From positions 9,168,980-9,232,979 of the forward strand of contig OZ005696.1 in the NCBI GenBank assembly GCA_963930775.1: 64,000 bases of DNA. The letters run 5' to 3'. The position numbers and the translations under genes are program-made. This stretch comes from Cliona cf. orientalis. Lineage: Eukaryota > Porifera > Demospongiae > Clionaida > Clionaidae. Position 1 is the stretch's first letter; every line of letters begins with the position of its first letter. This document shows, piece after piece, positions 9,320 to 22,154 of this stretch. The notes under the pieces were generated by a model. That model was given only the letters and a program-made list of their open reading frames with translations. It was not told the origin of the DNA and searched no databases.

Positions 9320-12300
9320 TCACGTTGTGAAAACAGCATTCACCTGTCCAGCCAGCACCTCAAAGTCACAGTCTTCGAGCAGTTCAATGAGTTTGCGCCA
9401 TGAGCAAGGTCTTACTCCACTCCCCTTCAACCAGAGTTGGAACATTTCACGACAGCATGCTTCTGGGTTGCTGCGGTTCTTGGTCTCAATCGTATCCAAT
9501 TTTGAACCAAGCTCGTCAAATTCCAACTGGTCTCCTAGCTCCTGCCACCTTGATGCAACGGTTGAAATTATCCTGATCTTCATCCCTTCTTTTGTCTTCA
9601 ACATTGCTAATTTTGCAATGGTTAGAGTAGCATCTGCATAATATTATTATGTAGATCTAAGCTTAAGGTGCAATGAATTATTACAATAATGAACCCTTGA
9701 CCATCTCCCCAGTAGCTGCACAGTGTAATGGTGCATGTGGTAAAAGGTCGTCAATAGAATGCGTACACATCGATCGATGCTGACCCCAGAAATCATGGAG
9801 ATGGCGTTTAAGATCGACTCTCAATCTTGGTAGCGACAGGTTTCGATGCTTCAATCACAGAGACGAACTCGACAGCACAGTATTCCTTCCGAACTTCAGG
9901 TTGGTCGCGCTGCTGCAGTCTCGCGCGGGCCAGCCCCTTGTGACAATGATGCGTGCTATATATAGCACAAGGCTATCCACGGCATTACGTTAGCCAAGAA
10001 AACACGTGAAGTTCAACCAACAGAGAAAGTAGCGCTCAGCTTGTAATCTATTCACTGGATACACGCGTAAGATACTCTACATATTTACTGACTTTCAAGT
10101 CCCAGAAAGGCTCCAGCGAGGCCCTGGGTTTTTCATAATTACCTCATAGGTTGCATCATAATTTCATCATAATTTCATCATAGATTACACCACAATTACC
10201 TCATAACCACAGAAAAGTAAATTGCTACTGGGGAGATAATAAAATATCATATCTTACCAATGGCGGCTTGTGAAGGAGATGCTGCTGAACCATCAGTAGA
10301 AGGACCCTTGGAAATTGGCACTCCTGTAACAATCATAATAATAACTATTACGATCAAGCAATGCACCAGACTATAGCCAGAAATATTATGCCAGTAGCTA
10401 CATTGATCTCAACATATTACAACACATCACTTAAGACAGCTCTAGATAGCCTTACCTTTTTGGCCAAGCCAGAGCTTGTGCTGCTCCGTCATTTCACTGT
10501 AGATTCGGCGGTCGCTGGTGCAGATCAAAAATTCATCTTCTGAACAGGTAGCAGGGTGAAGCTCTTCATGTTTCAAGCAAGGAAAAGCAACTTCCGGAAT
10601 TGAATTGTTGTAGTTCAGTCGTTGTGAAGCCTTTCGTATCCCAGTAAGAATCGTCTCACGAATCAATGGACAAATTTTTTTATATATCTGATGGACACGA
10701 TCAGTGCTTGCACCCTCAGGGGGCTCAAGCTCAACGGTGACATGAAAGAAGGAAGAAAAAGGATCTGTTATCGTCACGCAGCCTGGATTATCTCCCGGAA
10801 GGGCAAACTGAACTCTATTGCGTGAAACTTGCACAGGGTAGCCATTCTCTTCAAGAAGCTCCCACTTGGCTTCAGTGATGAGAGAAGCAAGGAGAAAGCA
10901 GTAAACTCCAAGCTTGGAGCCGTCTCGACCAAAGTAGAAGAGAAGAGCGGGGATGACTAACAATGAAGCACCTGCCATAAGACGTGGTATGCCTTGTTTC
11001 CTTAGGAGGCAGGGCATGAGATACTCACCTTTCCCAACCTCCACCATGATCCTCAGGTGCTTGAGGACCAAGATCAGCTGCTCCTTCATGAAAAGCTTAG
11101 GGACGTAATGAGACGAGAACTGTTCAAGTATCTCCGCCGTCACGATTCCACATTTCACGAACTTCTTCAGAGCTCCAAGAAGCTTACCACTTGACTTGGC
11201 TTGCAATGATAGACTGTGCACCACAAGCTCGGTGATTTTGTCGAGGATGGCCTGGGAATCGATGAACACGACATTCGGAAGAACTTCTTCATAGTAGAAG
11301 ACCAGCTTCAGCCCATGAAGGTACTTCAGTGCTGCCTCAAATGATTCTTGTGTGAAATTGTAGGTAGCTGCTACTTCAAAGCACTCTTCTTTACTCATCA
11401 CCGATTTTCGTTGCTCCTTGGCCATTCGCTGAAAGGCCATTTCTAGGGGGATGTATCGAAGTGGAACTCTTGTTGGCTTTAACTTTCGTAGTTCTGCCAT
11501 TGCTTTCTCCCTCAAAATGGATATCACTTTCTCGTCTTCTTTTCCTGGTGTTTTTACGTTGACAGCAAGCAGCAGTGACTCTCCATCGACGATGATATTA
11601 TCTTCCATCTCCCGAGGTATTATGCTTCGAAGTTTTTTCTCCTTCATTTCTACGCTCTCCTGTGGGCACTCGTGTGCGAGGTCTTTGTGAGTGCCCACAA
11701 ATGCAATCTTTGGACATGTGTTGCGGTCACAGGTTGATCGTATCACCCTCATGCAGTGGCGAAGTGTATCCAAGTGTGTAAAAGGTGAATCAAATGGCTC
11801 TCCAACGCGTTCTCCCCTGGTGTAGAACTCGACTTTCGGAAAACTGTCTAAGGGCTCATTGAGCTTCACTGTCATTATGCCCAACATGGTGTTTTTGATG
11901 AACACAGGGAGGACCTCGTGAAACATAGGCTGGCCTCCTGTGTCATCGACATCAAGTAAATCTTTGTCATTGAGATCTGATTTCTTCTTTGCTCCTGCCT
12001 GCATTCGACTCAGGTACTGCCTCTTCATAGCACGACGAACACACCATGTTTCCTCTATTCCTGAAGCATCTTCTTTGACAGATGATGATGGCTGCCTCGT
12101 GGTTTCCTTCTGACTAGGAGATGAAGAACTAGCTAAACTGTTCAAGTCATCCTTAGCCTCAGCTTCAGCAACAGCTACACTTTCGGTAGACTGTGGTATA
12201 TTCGCTACAAGCATGTCAGAATAGTGGTCGTCGGTGATTCGTACAAAGTGGTCGTCGCTCACTGCTGCCTTACAGCGAGCTACAGCTCTCACTGGCTTCT

Positions 12301-15300
12301 TTGCACATGGAGTGCTTTCTCGTATCGATGGAGAATCTTCCTTGAGGAAAGCTGCAAGGATGTGTGTTTTTCCTGATCCTCCCACCCCTAAGAGTAAGGC
12401 GCTACCATTTCGTAACGATGCTTCACCCTCCATCATGGCTGCATCAAAACACTGCTGGGTTTTATCACTAACTGTAGGAATGATAATAAAGCAGAATGGC
12501 ACATTGGTGAGGGATCAACCATAGAATTCTACTATATCTGGTAAAGGTCCTCCAAGTCATTAGCGTGTGAGCACTAGCTGCATGATTAACATGTCTGAGC
12601 TGCTATGTACAGTGTAACACCCCTTTCCACAGATATGCATGTCCTTTGATTAACCATACCTCATAATATTATTATTATAGACCAAATTTCTACTGCATCA
12701 GCATTGAATACATCCACTCATTAAGTTTTGTGCAAGGATGACAATAATAAGTCACAAGTACAAGTACCCTTTGTGCATACACACAGGGTTGTGGTTTCCC
12801 ACATTGTGCACATGATCATAGCATTGATTATTGATAATCTCACATTATAGTATGTCTTAATTGTGTACCTTTGACATAGGTATTCTCCACCAAGTCAGCC
12901 TGTAGGGGAAGATTGACCAAATTGCCGAGTATCCAAGCAACGTGGCTCCAAATAGGGCAGGGATGTTGATGGACGTAGAGGTCTAGGTAGGCCTCTTTCC
13001 TCTGGGTGGGGCTCTGGTAGTCCTTCTGTATTCTGTCTCTCTCAGTCTGTGGTAGATCTAGGTAGCCTTTACCTCCAAGCTCATCTACCATCCCAGGGGC
13101 CAGTGGTGCAAACAGCTCCATTAGTTTCTCAGTAGTTATAGTGAGATCTGTGTAAGAAAGGAAGTTCAATATAATAATTATTCAAAAATAACTTGACACA
13201 AAACAATAGTTCTGCATAGTCAAATATTACTATAGTGTATGTAGTCATTAACACAGGACAAAAATTTCGTGGATAAAAATCCACCAATGAAACTGGGTGG
13301 CAAATTGATGAAATTTTTCTCTTAATAATTATTGGAAAAAAATATCAGCTAATGTGGTATGCCTGCTTACCGTATACATGTAGTGGGTGAAATGGCTCTC
13401 TATTGGTATTGGTCGAAATTTAAATTTGGTGACCTGAATGCTTACTGCCATAGGCAAACGTGCATTAGCGAGTCTTTAATTTATCCATCTATACCAAATT
13501 CACCAAATTGCCAAAATTAATTCAAAACCTTGCCCAAAGTTTCTCACTGCTCATGCATGTGCTACACTCACATGATCACATGTGCACTGAAAGAGGATTA
13601 CTGTAACCTTACTATAATTTTTAGCAACATACTAGCCACAGTAAGTGTGGCTTACCTCTAGGAGGGAGATATGACCTCACTTCCTCAACTGCAGCCACCT
13701 GGTGATGACGGTATAGTGATCCAGCAAGACGTTCCCATGAAGCCCATGAATAACAGTTGACATAGAGATCAGCATATGTAGGATCTTTTTCACTTGAATA
13801 CCCCTCTCTTCCAATCACTCTCCCAATAGTATAGGACAACTCTTCCCATATCTTTGGTCTCAGTTCACCTTTCACCTTCTCCATGATGTGACTGACGTTG
13901 TCCACTGTTAGAGTGGGGTCTTGGGGGGGGGGGGGGGGAGAACATCACTACTATGGTATAATATTATTGTAGTGCACATGCTAATTAATTATTAATGATC
14001 ATAACATGCAGTCACGTAAGTAGCTACATAATTAATAAAACTTACCAGTTGACATGAATGACTTGGATTCCCTTGCTAAAGCAAATTCATTGTTTTGATA
14101 CAGGCAAATGGAAAGACGTCCCCACTCAGCTTCAGGGTGGCAGTTCACATAGTAGTCTGCACATGCATGGTTCTTCTCTGTGTCAGTGGAGTATCTCCTC
14201 CGGATCTCCTCAAGCAATGGCTCGGGAATACGAAGTCCACCTCCATATGCACCCATCACCTTCACCCACCTGTCTCCTGGTATCTTGTTCAGTATTTGAG
14301 TGACATTATCCACTGTCATAGTGGGGTCTGGGGGGACAGAGTTATGTGCAGCAACACACTCATTATAATGACCAGTGCTATGGAAGAAATAAGTTTGTGA
14401 GGAGAACCCCTTGAGGTTTGATCATTGTATCATGCTTATTACACACACAGATTTGTCATGCTCAGCTCAGTACATACACACACACACATAAATTGAAAAT
14501 GCACGCACACTCATATGCACATGCTCATATTATCAGCATAAGTATACTAACATGTTAAGGGTGCATACATACCTCCACCCCGTCCACGACATACATGTAC
14601 TGATGATAAGCTTTCATCATGAGACACCCACTCACCTTGCTGTGGTTCGGCATTGGTTTTAATTTTTTCAGCCGTGTGGGTCTCTCCAGCCTTGTGTAGA
14701 GCATGGATCAGCCTCCTCCATGAGAGTCGGTAGCGACCTTCCCCCAGGAGGAATACCTCCATCAAAGCTTTTAGTCGAGCATCTATAGAGGTGTGCTGAC
14801 GTTCAATGGCATCTAGCTTCTTTCGACCTGCACTACCCTCAAAGTTAGCCCAGCCCATCAGCTCTTCAGCCAGCTTTCTCCACCTCCTCACTGTCTTCAC
14901 CACCTCAAGCACATTATTGAGTGTGAGGGGTGGGGCTAGATAGTATAGATAAAAACAAGAGTAAATAATAAGGAGGGGAAGAGAGTGTCGAACACGCTAT
15001 ATACCCCGTGTAATATGTTTTTGGCAAGTAACGTGACTTGCAGCCGTGCGCACGTGACCAGCCAAAGGCTAAACACTTGATTATTCTTAGAACTGAGAAG
15101 AATGGAGGCGTTTTTCATGAGTTTTATGCTAGATTCTTCGTAAACGCTCGTTTTATATTGTGATCTGCTCGTGCTTTCGGTCGAAATCGTGCTCACGTTA
15201 GCGTGCACTCGAGGCCACGCCCACAACGTTCGATTTGAATCGAGCGCTCTGATTGGTCAATTTTGAAATTCCTGGCGCGTGACTTTCCGAAAACATCTTA

Positions 15301-15809
15301 TACGGAGTATATAGCGCGTTCGATACTCTCTTCCCCTCCTTATTATTTACTCTTGATAAAAATCATACTCTGATCTGGTACAAGGCTACATCCGCTTCAG
15401 GTTCCTCATCTACAAACACACACACACACACCTCCCTCCCTCTTCAATAGCTAACTTTGGCTCCAGCTAGCTACATGTACTGATATGGAGTATTTCAAGC
15501 TAAATCAATGGCAGTACTCTAGCATTGAACACCGGTTATATACAGCAGTAGCTACATGATTACAAACCTACAAATCTAGAAGACAAACAATCGATGTTTA
15601 TAGGATGAGTAGCTACCCTACCATACCATAAATTAAATTTTATGGACCAGTCTGGTTTGGAAATAAATTATGTATTATAAACTAGCCCACACCCAATTAT
15701 TAATACGCGATTTGATCTAATTTGCCTTTTCGGCTTATTAATTATTGTACACTGAGGACTCACCTCCTTGGCCGCCGGGTTTGTTTATCGACTGCTCCGG
15801 ATCCGCCAT
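9320..15809 (-). CDS. Death-domain/ROCO-like GTPase, array copy 2 (DD x4, ROC-COR, DD)
   Basis: Eight exons (15764-15809, 14636-14935, 14046-14327, 13656-13919, 12869-13147, 10456-12471, 10258-10323, 9320-9633) join in phase to 1188 aa. The domain order is as in copy 1: four death-domain exons, a ROC-COR exon with GVGGSGKTH, DVDDTGGQ and THKD motifs, a short linker and a final death domain. Differences from copy 1 include two extra N-terminal codons, an insertion in the first death domain (WANFEGSAG), a shorter Ser-rich linker in the ROC domain and a diverged last death domain (NRSNPEACC). A MITE sits in intron 1 just 5' of the first death-domain acceptor, and another in the intron before the last exon. 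The acceptor of the third death-domain exon is CAAG after a G-rich (minus strand C-rich) tract, weaker than in the other copies. Confidence 0.87.
9703..10236. mobile_element. Inverted-repeat element of about 534 bp in last intron of copy 2
   Basis: The termini ATCTCCCCAGTAGC and GCTACTGGGGAGAT are exact inverted repeats. The same intron in copies 1 and 3 is short and lacks the insert. The right part has short direct repeats of CATCATAATTT type. No coding capacity was seen, and the target duplication is unclear. Confidence 0.65.
14956..15355. mobile_element. MITE of 400 bp with about 50-bp terminal inverted repeats
   Basis: The ends CAAGAGTAAATAATAAGG are inverted at 15355, with similarity extending about 50 bp inward. 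Both flanks carry the 7-bp duplication ATAAAAA (14949-14955 and 15356-15362). Copies 0, 1 and 3 lack it. It ends about 20 bp 5' of the first death-domain acceptor of copy 2 on the far side of a TATCTAG site, so it now supplies the branch-point region of that intron. Confidence 0.85.
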
Positions 15810-15866
15810 TGTGGTTATTGAGGGTTTGATCGAGCTACGAGCCACACCCATCAAATGTGTATAATT

Positions 15867-15882
15867 TTGACGACCTTTACCA
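15867..15882 (-). promoter_or_regulatory. Start-proximal motif, array copy 2
   Basis: TTGACGACCTTTACCA as read on the plus strand, about 58-73 bp upstream of the copy 2 start codon. Confidence 0.45.
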
Positions 15883-15905
15883 CCTAATCATTCTAGACTC
15901 GGTAT

Positions 15906-16016
15906 TAATGACTGCTGAAGGAGCACAGCCACGGTCTTCTCTTAAAAGAGGTTTACGGTCAGAGTCAGTACTGCCTCTAGGGCCACACCTCCCACAGCTC
16001 TTGCTAACAATGAAGT
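15906..16016 (-). pseudogene. Truncated SLC66A1-like last exon (relic 3)
   Basis: The minus strand keeps VSKSCGRCGPRGSTDSDRKP and the LL of the dileucine motif, then breaks off after GCAPSAV. About 30 codons and the stop present in relics 1 and 2 are deleted. It joins the POLR2D relic at 16016/16017 through the bases TGG shared by both parents. Confidence 0.7.
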
Positions 16017-16092
16017 GGAGGGACGCTTCGATGACCTCGAACTCAACGAACTGCTAGATGACATACGAACACACATGAACTATCAGTACTAA
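16017..16092 (+). pseudogene. POLR2D: POLR2D (RPB4) 3'-exon relic 3
   Basis: The plus strand reads [20 protein letters not shown] then NYQY and a stop, an undamaged RPB4 C-terminus with no upstream exons. It joins an antisense SLC66A1 exon, as in relic 1. Confidence 0.75.
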
Positions 16093-16363
16093 CAATATTC
16101 ATCAATTTGAATAGAAATGCACTCGTAAATGAATAGTGAAAAAATGCAGTATATTATTAATAGTACATGTGCATACAAGCAAGAAAATTGTGTCAAGGTA
16201 ATGCATAACTACAGGTGGCAATTATACACGGTGCAAATTGAAAATATTCACAATGGGGTGTATTTATACAGGGGATACTATGGTAATAATAGTATGATTG
16301 TGGAGGTGTATAAAATTTAATACTATAATGATACAAACTAATAAAATTAATGAGGAACGAAAT

Positions 16364-19300
16364 TTATGCGGTAAAAACAGCATTCACCTGTCCAGCCAGC
16401 ACCTCAAAGTCACAGTCTTCAAGCAGTTCAATGAGTTTGCGCCACGAGCAAGGTCTTACTCCACTCCCCTTCAACCAGAGCTGGAACATCTCACGGCAAC
16501 ACTCTTCAGGATCACCGAGATTCTTGGATTTGATAGCGTCCAACTTTGAACCGAATTCGTCAAATTCCAACTGGTCTCCTAATGCTCTCCACTTTGATGC
16601 AACGGCTGAAATTATGTTGATCTTCTTTCCTTCTCTTGTCTTTAACATTGCTAACTTTGCAATGGTTGGAGTAGCATCTGTATAATATACGTGAAGATAC
16701 AGTGAATTACTGTAATAATTATTGTTCTATAATATTATTATGCAGAAGATGCAATAAATTGCGATAAAAAATATCATGTCTTACCAATGGCAGCTTGTGA
16801 AGGTGATGCTGTTGGACCATGAGTAGAAGTTTCTGGACCCTTGGACCCCGACTCTCCTATAATAATCAAATAATAATATATGATCAAGCAATTCTATAGC
16901 CAGGATGTTACGCCAGTAGCTACATTGATCTCAACAGATTACAATACATTAGCCTTACCTTTCTGGCCAAGCCAAAGCTTGTGTTGCTCCGTCATTTCAC
17001 AGTAGACTCGGCGGTTGCTGGTGCAGATCAAAAATTCATCTTCTGAACAGGTAGCAGGGTGAAGGTCTCCATGCTTCAAGCAAGGAAAAGCGATATCTGG
17101 AATCGAATTGTTGTAGTTCAGTTGTTGTGAAGCCTTTCGTATCCCAGTGAGGATCGTCTCACGAATCAATGGACAAATCTTTTTATACATCTGATGGACA
17201 CGATCAGTGCTTGCACCCTCAGGGGGCTCAAGCTCAATGGTGACATGAAAGAAGGAAGAAAAAGGATCTGTTATTGTGACGCAGCCTGGATTATCTCCCG
17301 GAAGAGCAAACTGAACTCTGTTGCGAGAAACTTGCACAGGGTAGCCGTCCTCTTCAAGAAGCTCCCACTTGGCTTCAGTAATGAGAGAAGCAAGGAGAAA
17401 GCAGTAAACTCCAAGCTTGGGGCCATCTCGACCAAAGTAAAAGAGAAGAGCGGGAATGACTAACAATGAAGCACCTGCCACAAGACGTGGTATGCCTTGT
17501 TTCCTCAGGAGGCAGGGCATGAGATACTCACCTTTCCCAACCTCCGCCATGATCCTCAGGTGCTTGAGGACCAAGATCAGCTGCTCCTTCATGAAAAGCT
17601 TAGGGACGTAATGAGACGAGAACTGTTCAAGTATCTCCGCCGTCACGATTCCACATTTCACGAATTTCTTCAGAGCTCCAAGAAGCTTACCACTTGACTT
17701 GGCTTGCAATGATAGACTGTGCACCACAAGCTCAGTAATTTTGTCTAAGATGGCCTGGGCATCGATGAATACGACATTCGGAAGAACTTCTTCATAGTAG
17801 AAGACCAGCTTCAGCCCATGAAGGTACTTCAATGCTGCCTCAAATGATTCTCGTGTGAAATTGTAGGTAGCTGCTACTTCAAAGCACTCTTCTTTGCTCA
17901 TCACCGATTTTCGTTGCTCCTTGGCCATTCGTTGAAAGGCCATTTCTAGGGGGATATATCGAAGTGGAACTCTTGTTGGCTTTAGCTTACGCAATTCTGC
18001 CATTGCTTTCTCCCTCAAAATGGATATAACTTTCTCATCTTCATTTCCTGGCGTTTTTACGTTGACAGCAAGCAGTAGTGACTCTCCATCGATGATGATA
18101 TTATCTTCCACCTCCTGAGGTATTATGCTTCGAAGCCTTTTCTCCTTCATTTCTATGCTCTCATGTGGGCACTCATGCTGGAGGTCTTTGTGCGTACCCA
18201 CAAATGCAATCTTTGGACATGTGTTGCGGTCACAGGTTGATCGTATCACCCTCATGCAGTGGCGAAGCGTATCCAAGTGTGTAAAAGGTGAATCGAATGG
18301 CTCTCCAACGCGTTCTCCCCTGGTGTAGAACTCGACTTTTGGAAAGCTGTCTAAGAGCTCATTAAGCTTCACTGTCATTATGCCCAACATGGTGTTTTTG
18401 ACAAACACAGGGAGGACCTCGTGAAACATAGGCTGGCCTCCTGTGTCATCGACGTCAAGCAAATCTTTGTCATTGAGATCTGATTTCTTCTTTGCTCCTG
18501 CCTGCATTCGACTCAGGTACTGCCTCTTCATAGCACGACGAACACACCATGTTTCCTCTCTTGGTGAAGCATCTACTTTGACAGCTGATGATGGCTGCCT
18601 CGTGGTTTCCTTCTGACTAGGAGATGAAGAACTAGCTAAACTGTTCAAGTCATCCTTAACCTCGGCTTGGGTAGAAGATTCAGTAATAGCTCTATTTTCG
18701 GTTGATTGTGGTATATTCGCTACAAGCATGTCAGAATAGTGGTCGTCAGTGATTCGTACAAAGTGGTCGTCGCTCACTCCTGCCTTACAGCGAGCTACAG
18801 CTCTCACTGGCTTCTTTGCACATGGAGTGCTTTCTCGTATCGATGGAGGATCTTCCTTGAGGAAAGCTGCAAGGACGTGTGTTTTTCCTGATCCTCCCAC
18901 CCCTAAGAGTAAGGCGCTGCCATTTCGTAACGACGCTTCTCCCTCCATCATGGCTGCATCAAAGCACTGCTGGGTTTTCTCACTAACTGTAGGAATGATA
19001 ATAAAACAGAATGGCATAGAGGTGAGGGGTCAACTATAGCGTTCTACTAAATCTGGTAAAGGTCATCCAATTTATAAGTGTGTTAGCACTAGCTGCATGA
19101 TTGAGCTAATAAGCATGTCTGAGCTGCTATGAGCTGCTATAGTATATGTATGTAGAGTGTAAACACCCCCTCCACTTTCCACAGACATGCACACCTTTTG
19201 ATTAGTCATACCTCATAATATTATACAGACTGAATTTCTTCTGCATCAGCATGGGATACACCCACTCATTTATGTAAGGATAACAATACAAGTCATAAGT

Positions 19301-21928
19301 ACCCTTTGTGCATACACACAGTTTGTGGTTTCCCACATTGTGCACACGATCATGGTATAATATTGATTGTTGATAATCTCACAGTGTATCTTGATTATGT
19401 ACCTTTGACATAAGTATTCTCCACCAAGTCAGCCTGTTGGGGAAGAGCGACCCTCCGGTGGAGTACCTCGGCAATCTGGCTCCATGTAGGGCAGGGATGT
19501 TGATGGACGTAGAGGTCTAGGTAGGCCTCTTTCCTCTGGGTGGGGCTCTGGTAGTCCTTCTGTATTCTGGCTATCTCAGACTGTGGTAGATGTAGGTAGC
19601 CTCCAAGCTCATCTACCTTCTCAGGGTCCAGTGGTGCAAACAGCTCCATTAGTTTCTCTGTAGTTATAGTGAGGTCTGTGCAAAAAAGGAAGTTCAATAT
19701 AGGATAATAATTATTAATAAAATAATTTGATACAAAAAATTACCACATTAGTTTTGCATAGGCAAATATTACTGCAGTGTATGTAGTCATTAACACAGGA
19801 CAAAAATTTCGTGGATAAAAATCCGCCAATGAAACTGGGTGGCAAATTGATGAAATTTTTCTCTTAATAATTATTGGAAAAAAAATACCAGCTAATGTGG
19901 TATCCCTGCTTACCGTATACATGTAGTGGGTGAAATGGCTCTCTATTGGTATTGGTCGAAATTTAAATTTGGCGACCTGAATGCTTACTGCCATAGGCAC
20001 ACGTGCATTAGCGAGTCTTTAATTTATCCATCTATACCAAATTCACCAAATTGCCAAAATTAATTCAAAACCTTGCCCAAAGTTTCTCACTGCTCATGCA
20101 TGTGCTATACTCACATGATCACATGTGCACTGAAAGAGGATTACTGTAACCTTACTCCAATTTTCAGCAACTTACTAGCCATAGTAAGTCTAGCTTACCT
20201 CTAGGAGGGAGATATGACCTCACTTCCTCAACTGCAGCCACCTGGTGATGACGGTATAGTGATCCGGCAAGATCTTCCCATGAAGAGTTTGGTTTGCAGT
20301 TGGCATAGAGATCAGCATAATATGTAGGATCTTTTTCATTTGAATACCCCTCTCCTTGAATCACTCTCTCAATAGCAGAGGACAAATACCCCCATATCTG
20401 TGGCCTCAGTTCACCTTTCACCTTCTCCATGACACAACTGACATTGTCCACTGTTAGAGTGGGGTCTGGGGGGAAGAGGGTGGACAACATCACTGGTATG
20501 GTATATTGTAGTGTGCGCATGCTAATTAATTATTAATGATCATAACAGTCACATAAGAATTAATACAACTTACCAGTTGACATACATGACTTGGATTCCC
20601 TTGCTAAAGCAAATTCATCGTTTTGATACAGGCAAATGGTAAGATGTTCCCATTCAGCCTCAGGATGGTAGTTCACATAGTAGTGTGCACATGCATGGTT
20701 CTTCTCTGTGTCAGTGGAGTATCTCCTCTGGATTTCCTCCAGCAGTGGTTCAGGAATACCAAGTCCATAATATCCTTCACCCATCAGCCACTTCCACTTG
20801 CGTCCTGGTATCTTGTTCAGTATTTGAGTGACATTATCCACTGTCATAGTGGGGTCTGGGGGGACAGAGTTATGTGCAGCAACACACTCATAATGACCAG
20901 TGCTATGGAAGAAATAAGCGGTTTGTGAGGAGAACCCCTTGAGGTTTGATCATTGTATCATGCTCATTGCACACACAGATTTGTCATGCTCACCATATTA
21001 TGCATATCATGCTTACATACACACATGCACACATGCACACATGCACACATATATTGAAAATGCACACACACTCACATGCACATGCTCATATAATTAACAT
21101 ACCGGTAAGTATACTAACAAGTTAAGGGTGCATACATACCTCCACCCCCCCCCCCCCCCCCCCCCCCCACATACATAATATTATACTGATGATAAGTTTT
21201 CATCACAGTACACCCACTCACCTTGCTGTGGTTCAGCATTGGTCTTGATCTTTTCAGCCACACTGGTCTCTCCAGCCAGGCAGTGTAGAATATGGATCAG
21301 CATCCTCCATGAGGGTTGGAAGGGACCTTCCCCCAGGAGGAATGCCTCCACCACAGCTTTCAGACAAGCCTCATCAGAGGTGTGCCGACGTTCAATGGCA
21401 TCCAGCTTACGGTGCAGCCCCAGCCCTGTGGCCAGCTTTCTCCAGCTCAGCCTCACTGTTTTCATCGCCTCAAACACGTTATTGAGTGTGAGGAGTAGGG
21501 CTGGATAGTGTAGACAACATTCACACTCTGGTAGTCCGTACAAGGTTAGCTACATCTGCTTCAGGTCCCCATCTACAAACACGCCCAGAAGCCCCCCTAC
21601 ATATAGCTACTCCTGTATTAAAAACTTCGGCTCCCGCTAGCTACATGTACTGATATGTTTCAAGCTAAATCAGTGGCGGTATTTTAGCATTGCTGGTTAC
21701 ATACAGCAGTAGCTACATGATTATAAAACCGGAAGACAATTTACTTTAATAATAATAATAATTTATTATTATGATGATCAATTTTATGGACCCTGGAAAT
21801 CTGTATAATTTATAAATTAGCCCACACCCACTATAAATATCTGATTTTATTTCCACTAATTTACCTTTTCAGCTTATTGTATACTCACCTCCTTGGCCGC
21901 TCGGTTTGCTTATCGATTGCTCCGCCAT
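16364..21928 (-). CDS. Death-domain/ROCO-like GTPase, array copy 3 (DD x4, ROC-COR, DD)
   Basis: Eight exons (21889-21928, 21222-21500, 20574-20855, 20199-20465, 19403-19675, 16959-18986, 16785-16856, 16364-16677) join in phase to 1184 aa. Domain order and motifs match copy 1: four death domains, a P-loop GVGGSGKTH with DVDDTGGQ and THKD motifs, COR, linker and a C-terminal death domain close to that of copy 1 (NLGDPEECC). This copy has the fewest transposon inserts and may best reflect the ancestral unit. An in-frame stop appears if the first death-domain exon is extended to the upstream TTTGTAG acceptor; the phase-matched CCAG acceptor avoids it. It is the copy next to the complete SLC66A1-like gene, whose terminal exon lies immediately upstream. 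Confidence 0.88.
21147..21168. repeat. Poly-C tract
   Basis: A run of about 22 C in the intron between the first and second death-domain exons of copy 3. The matching place in copies 1 and 2 reads CCACCCCGTCC. Its length may be unstable or a sequencing artefact. Confidence 0.7.
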
Positions 21929-21978
21929 TGAGGGTCTGATCGAGCTATGAGCCACACCCATAAAAAGGTTATTTAATT

Positions 21979-21994
21979 TTGACGACCTTTACCA
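21979..21994 (-). promoter_or_regulatory. Start-proximal motif, array copy 3
   Basis: TTGACGACCTTTACCA as read on the plus strand, about 51-66 bp upstream of the copy 3 start codon. Confidence 0.45.
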
Positions 21995-22061
21995 TCCACC
22001 CCTTCTCCAAACACCAAGACGTAGTACATTTATGATTACATGGATTATCACACTGACAGGT

Positions 22062-22089
22062 TAGCCTCGTACCCAGGCTCTCGAGGCTA
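22062..22089. mobile_element. 28-bp minimal insertion with 10-bp target duplication
   Basis: The insert starts TAGCCTCG and ends CGAGGCTA. It is flanked on both sides by ACTGACAGGT (22052-22061 and 22090-22099). Copy 1 reads CACTGACAGGTATG uninterrupted near 8393. The ends match the 309-bp foldback element at 55110-55418, so it looks like an internally deleted family member. The 9-10-bp duplications suggest a Mutator-like transposase. Confidence 0.8.
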
Positions 22090-22154
22090 ACTGACAGGTA
22101 TGATAACATAAAATTATGGTACGTAAATATTATTATGCATGCCCTCTCATGATA

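Noticed and set aside
21500-21560. In-frame stop in the first death-domain exon of copy 3, and disrupted exon starts in copies 0 and 2
   Set aside because: They arise only if the TTTGTAG acceptor is used. The CCAG/CTAG acceptor next to (A)P.LTLNNV keeps phase in all four copies and aligns with exons 3 and 4.
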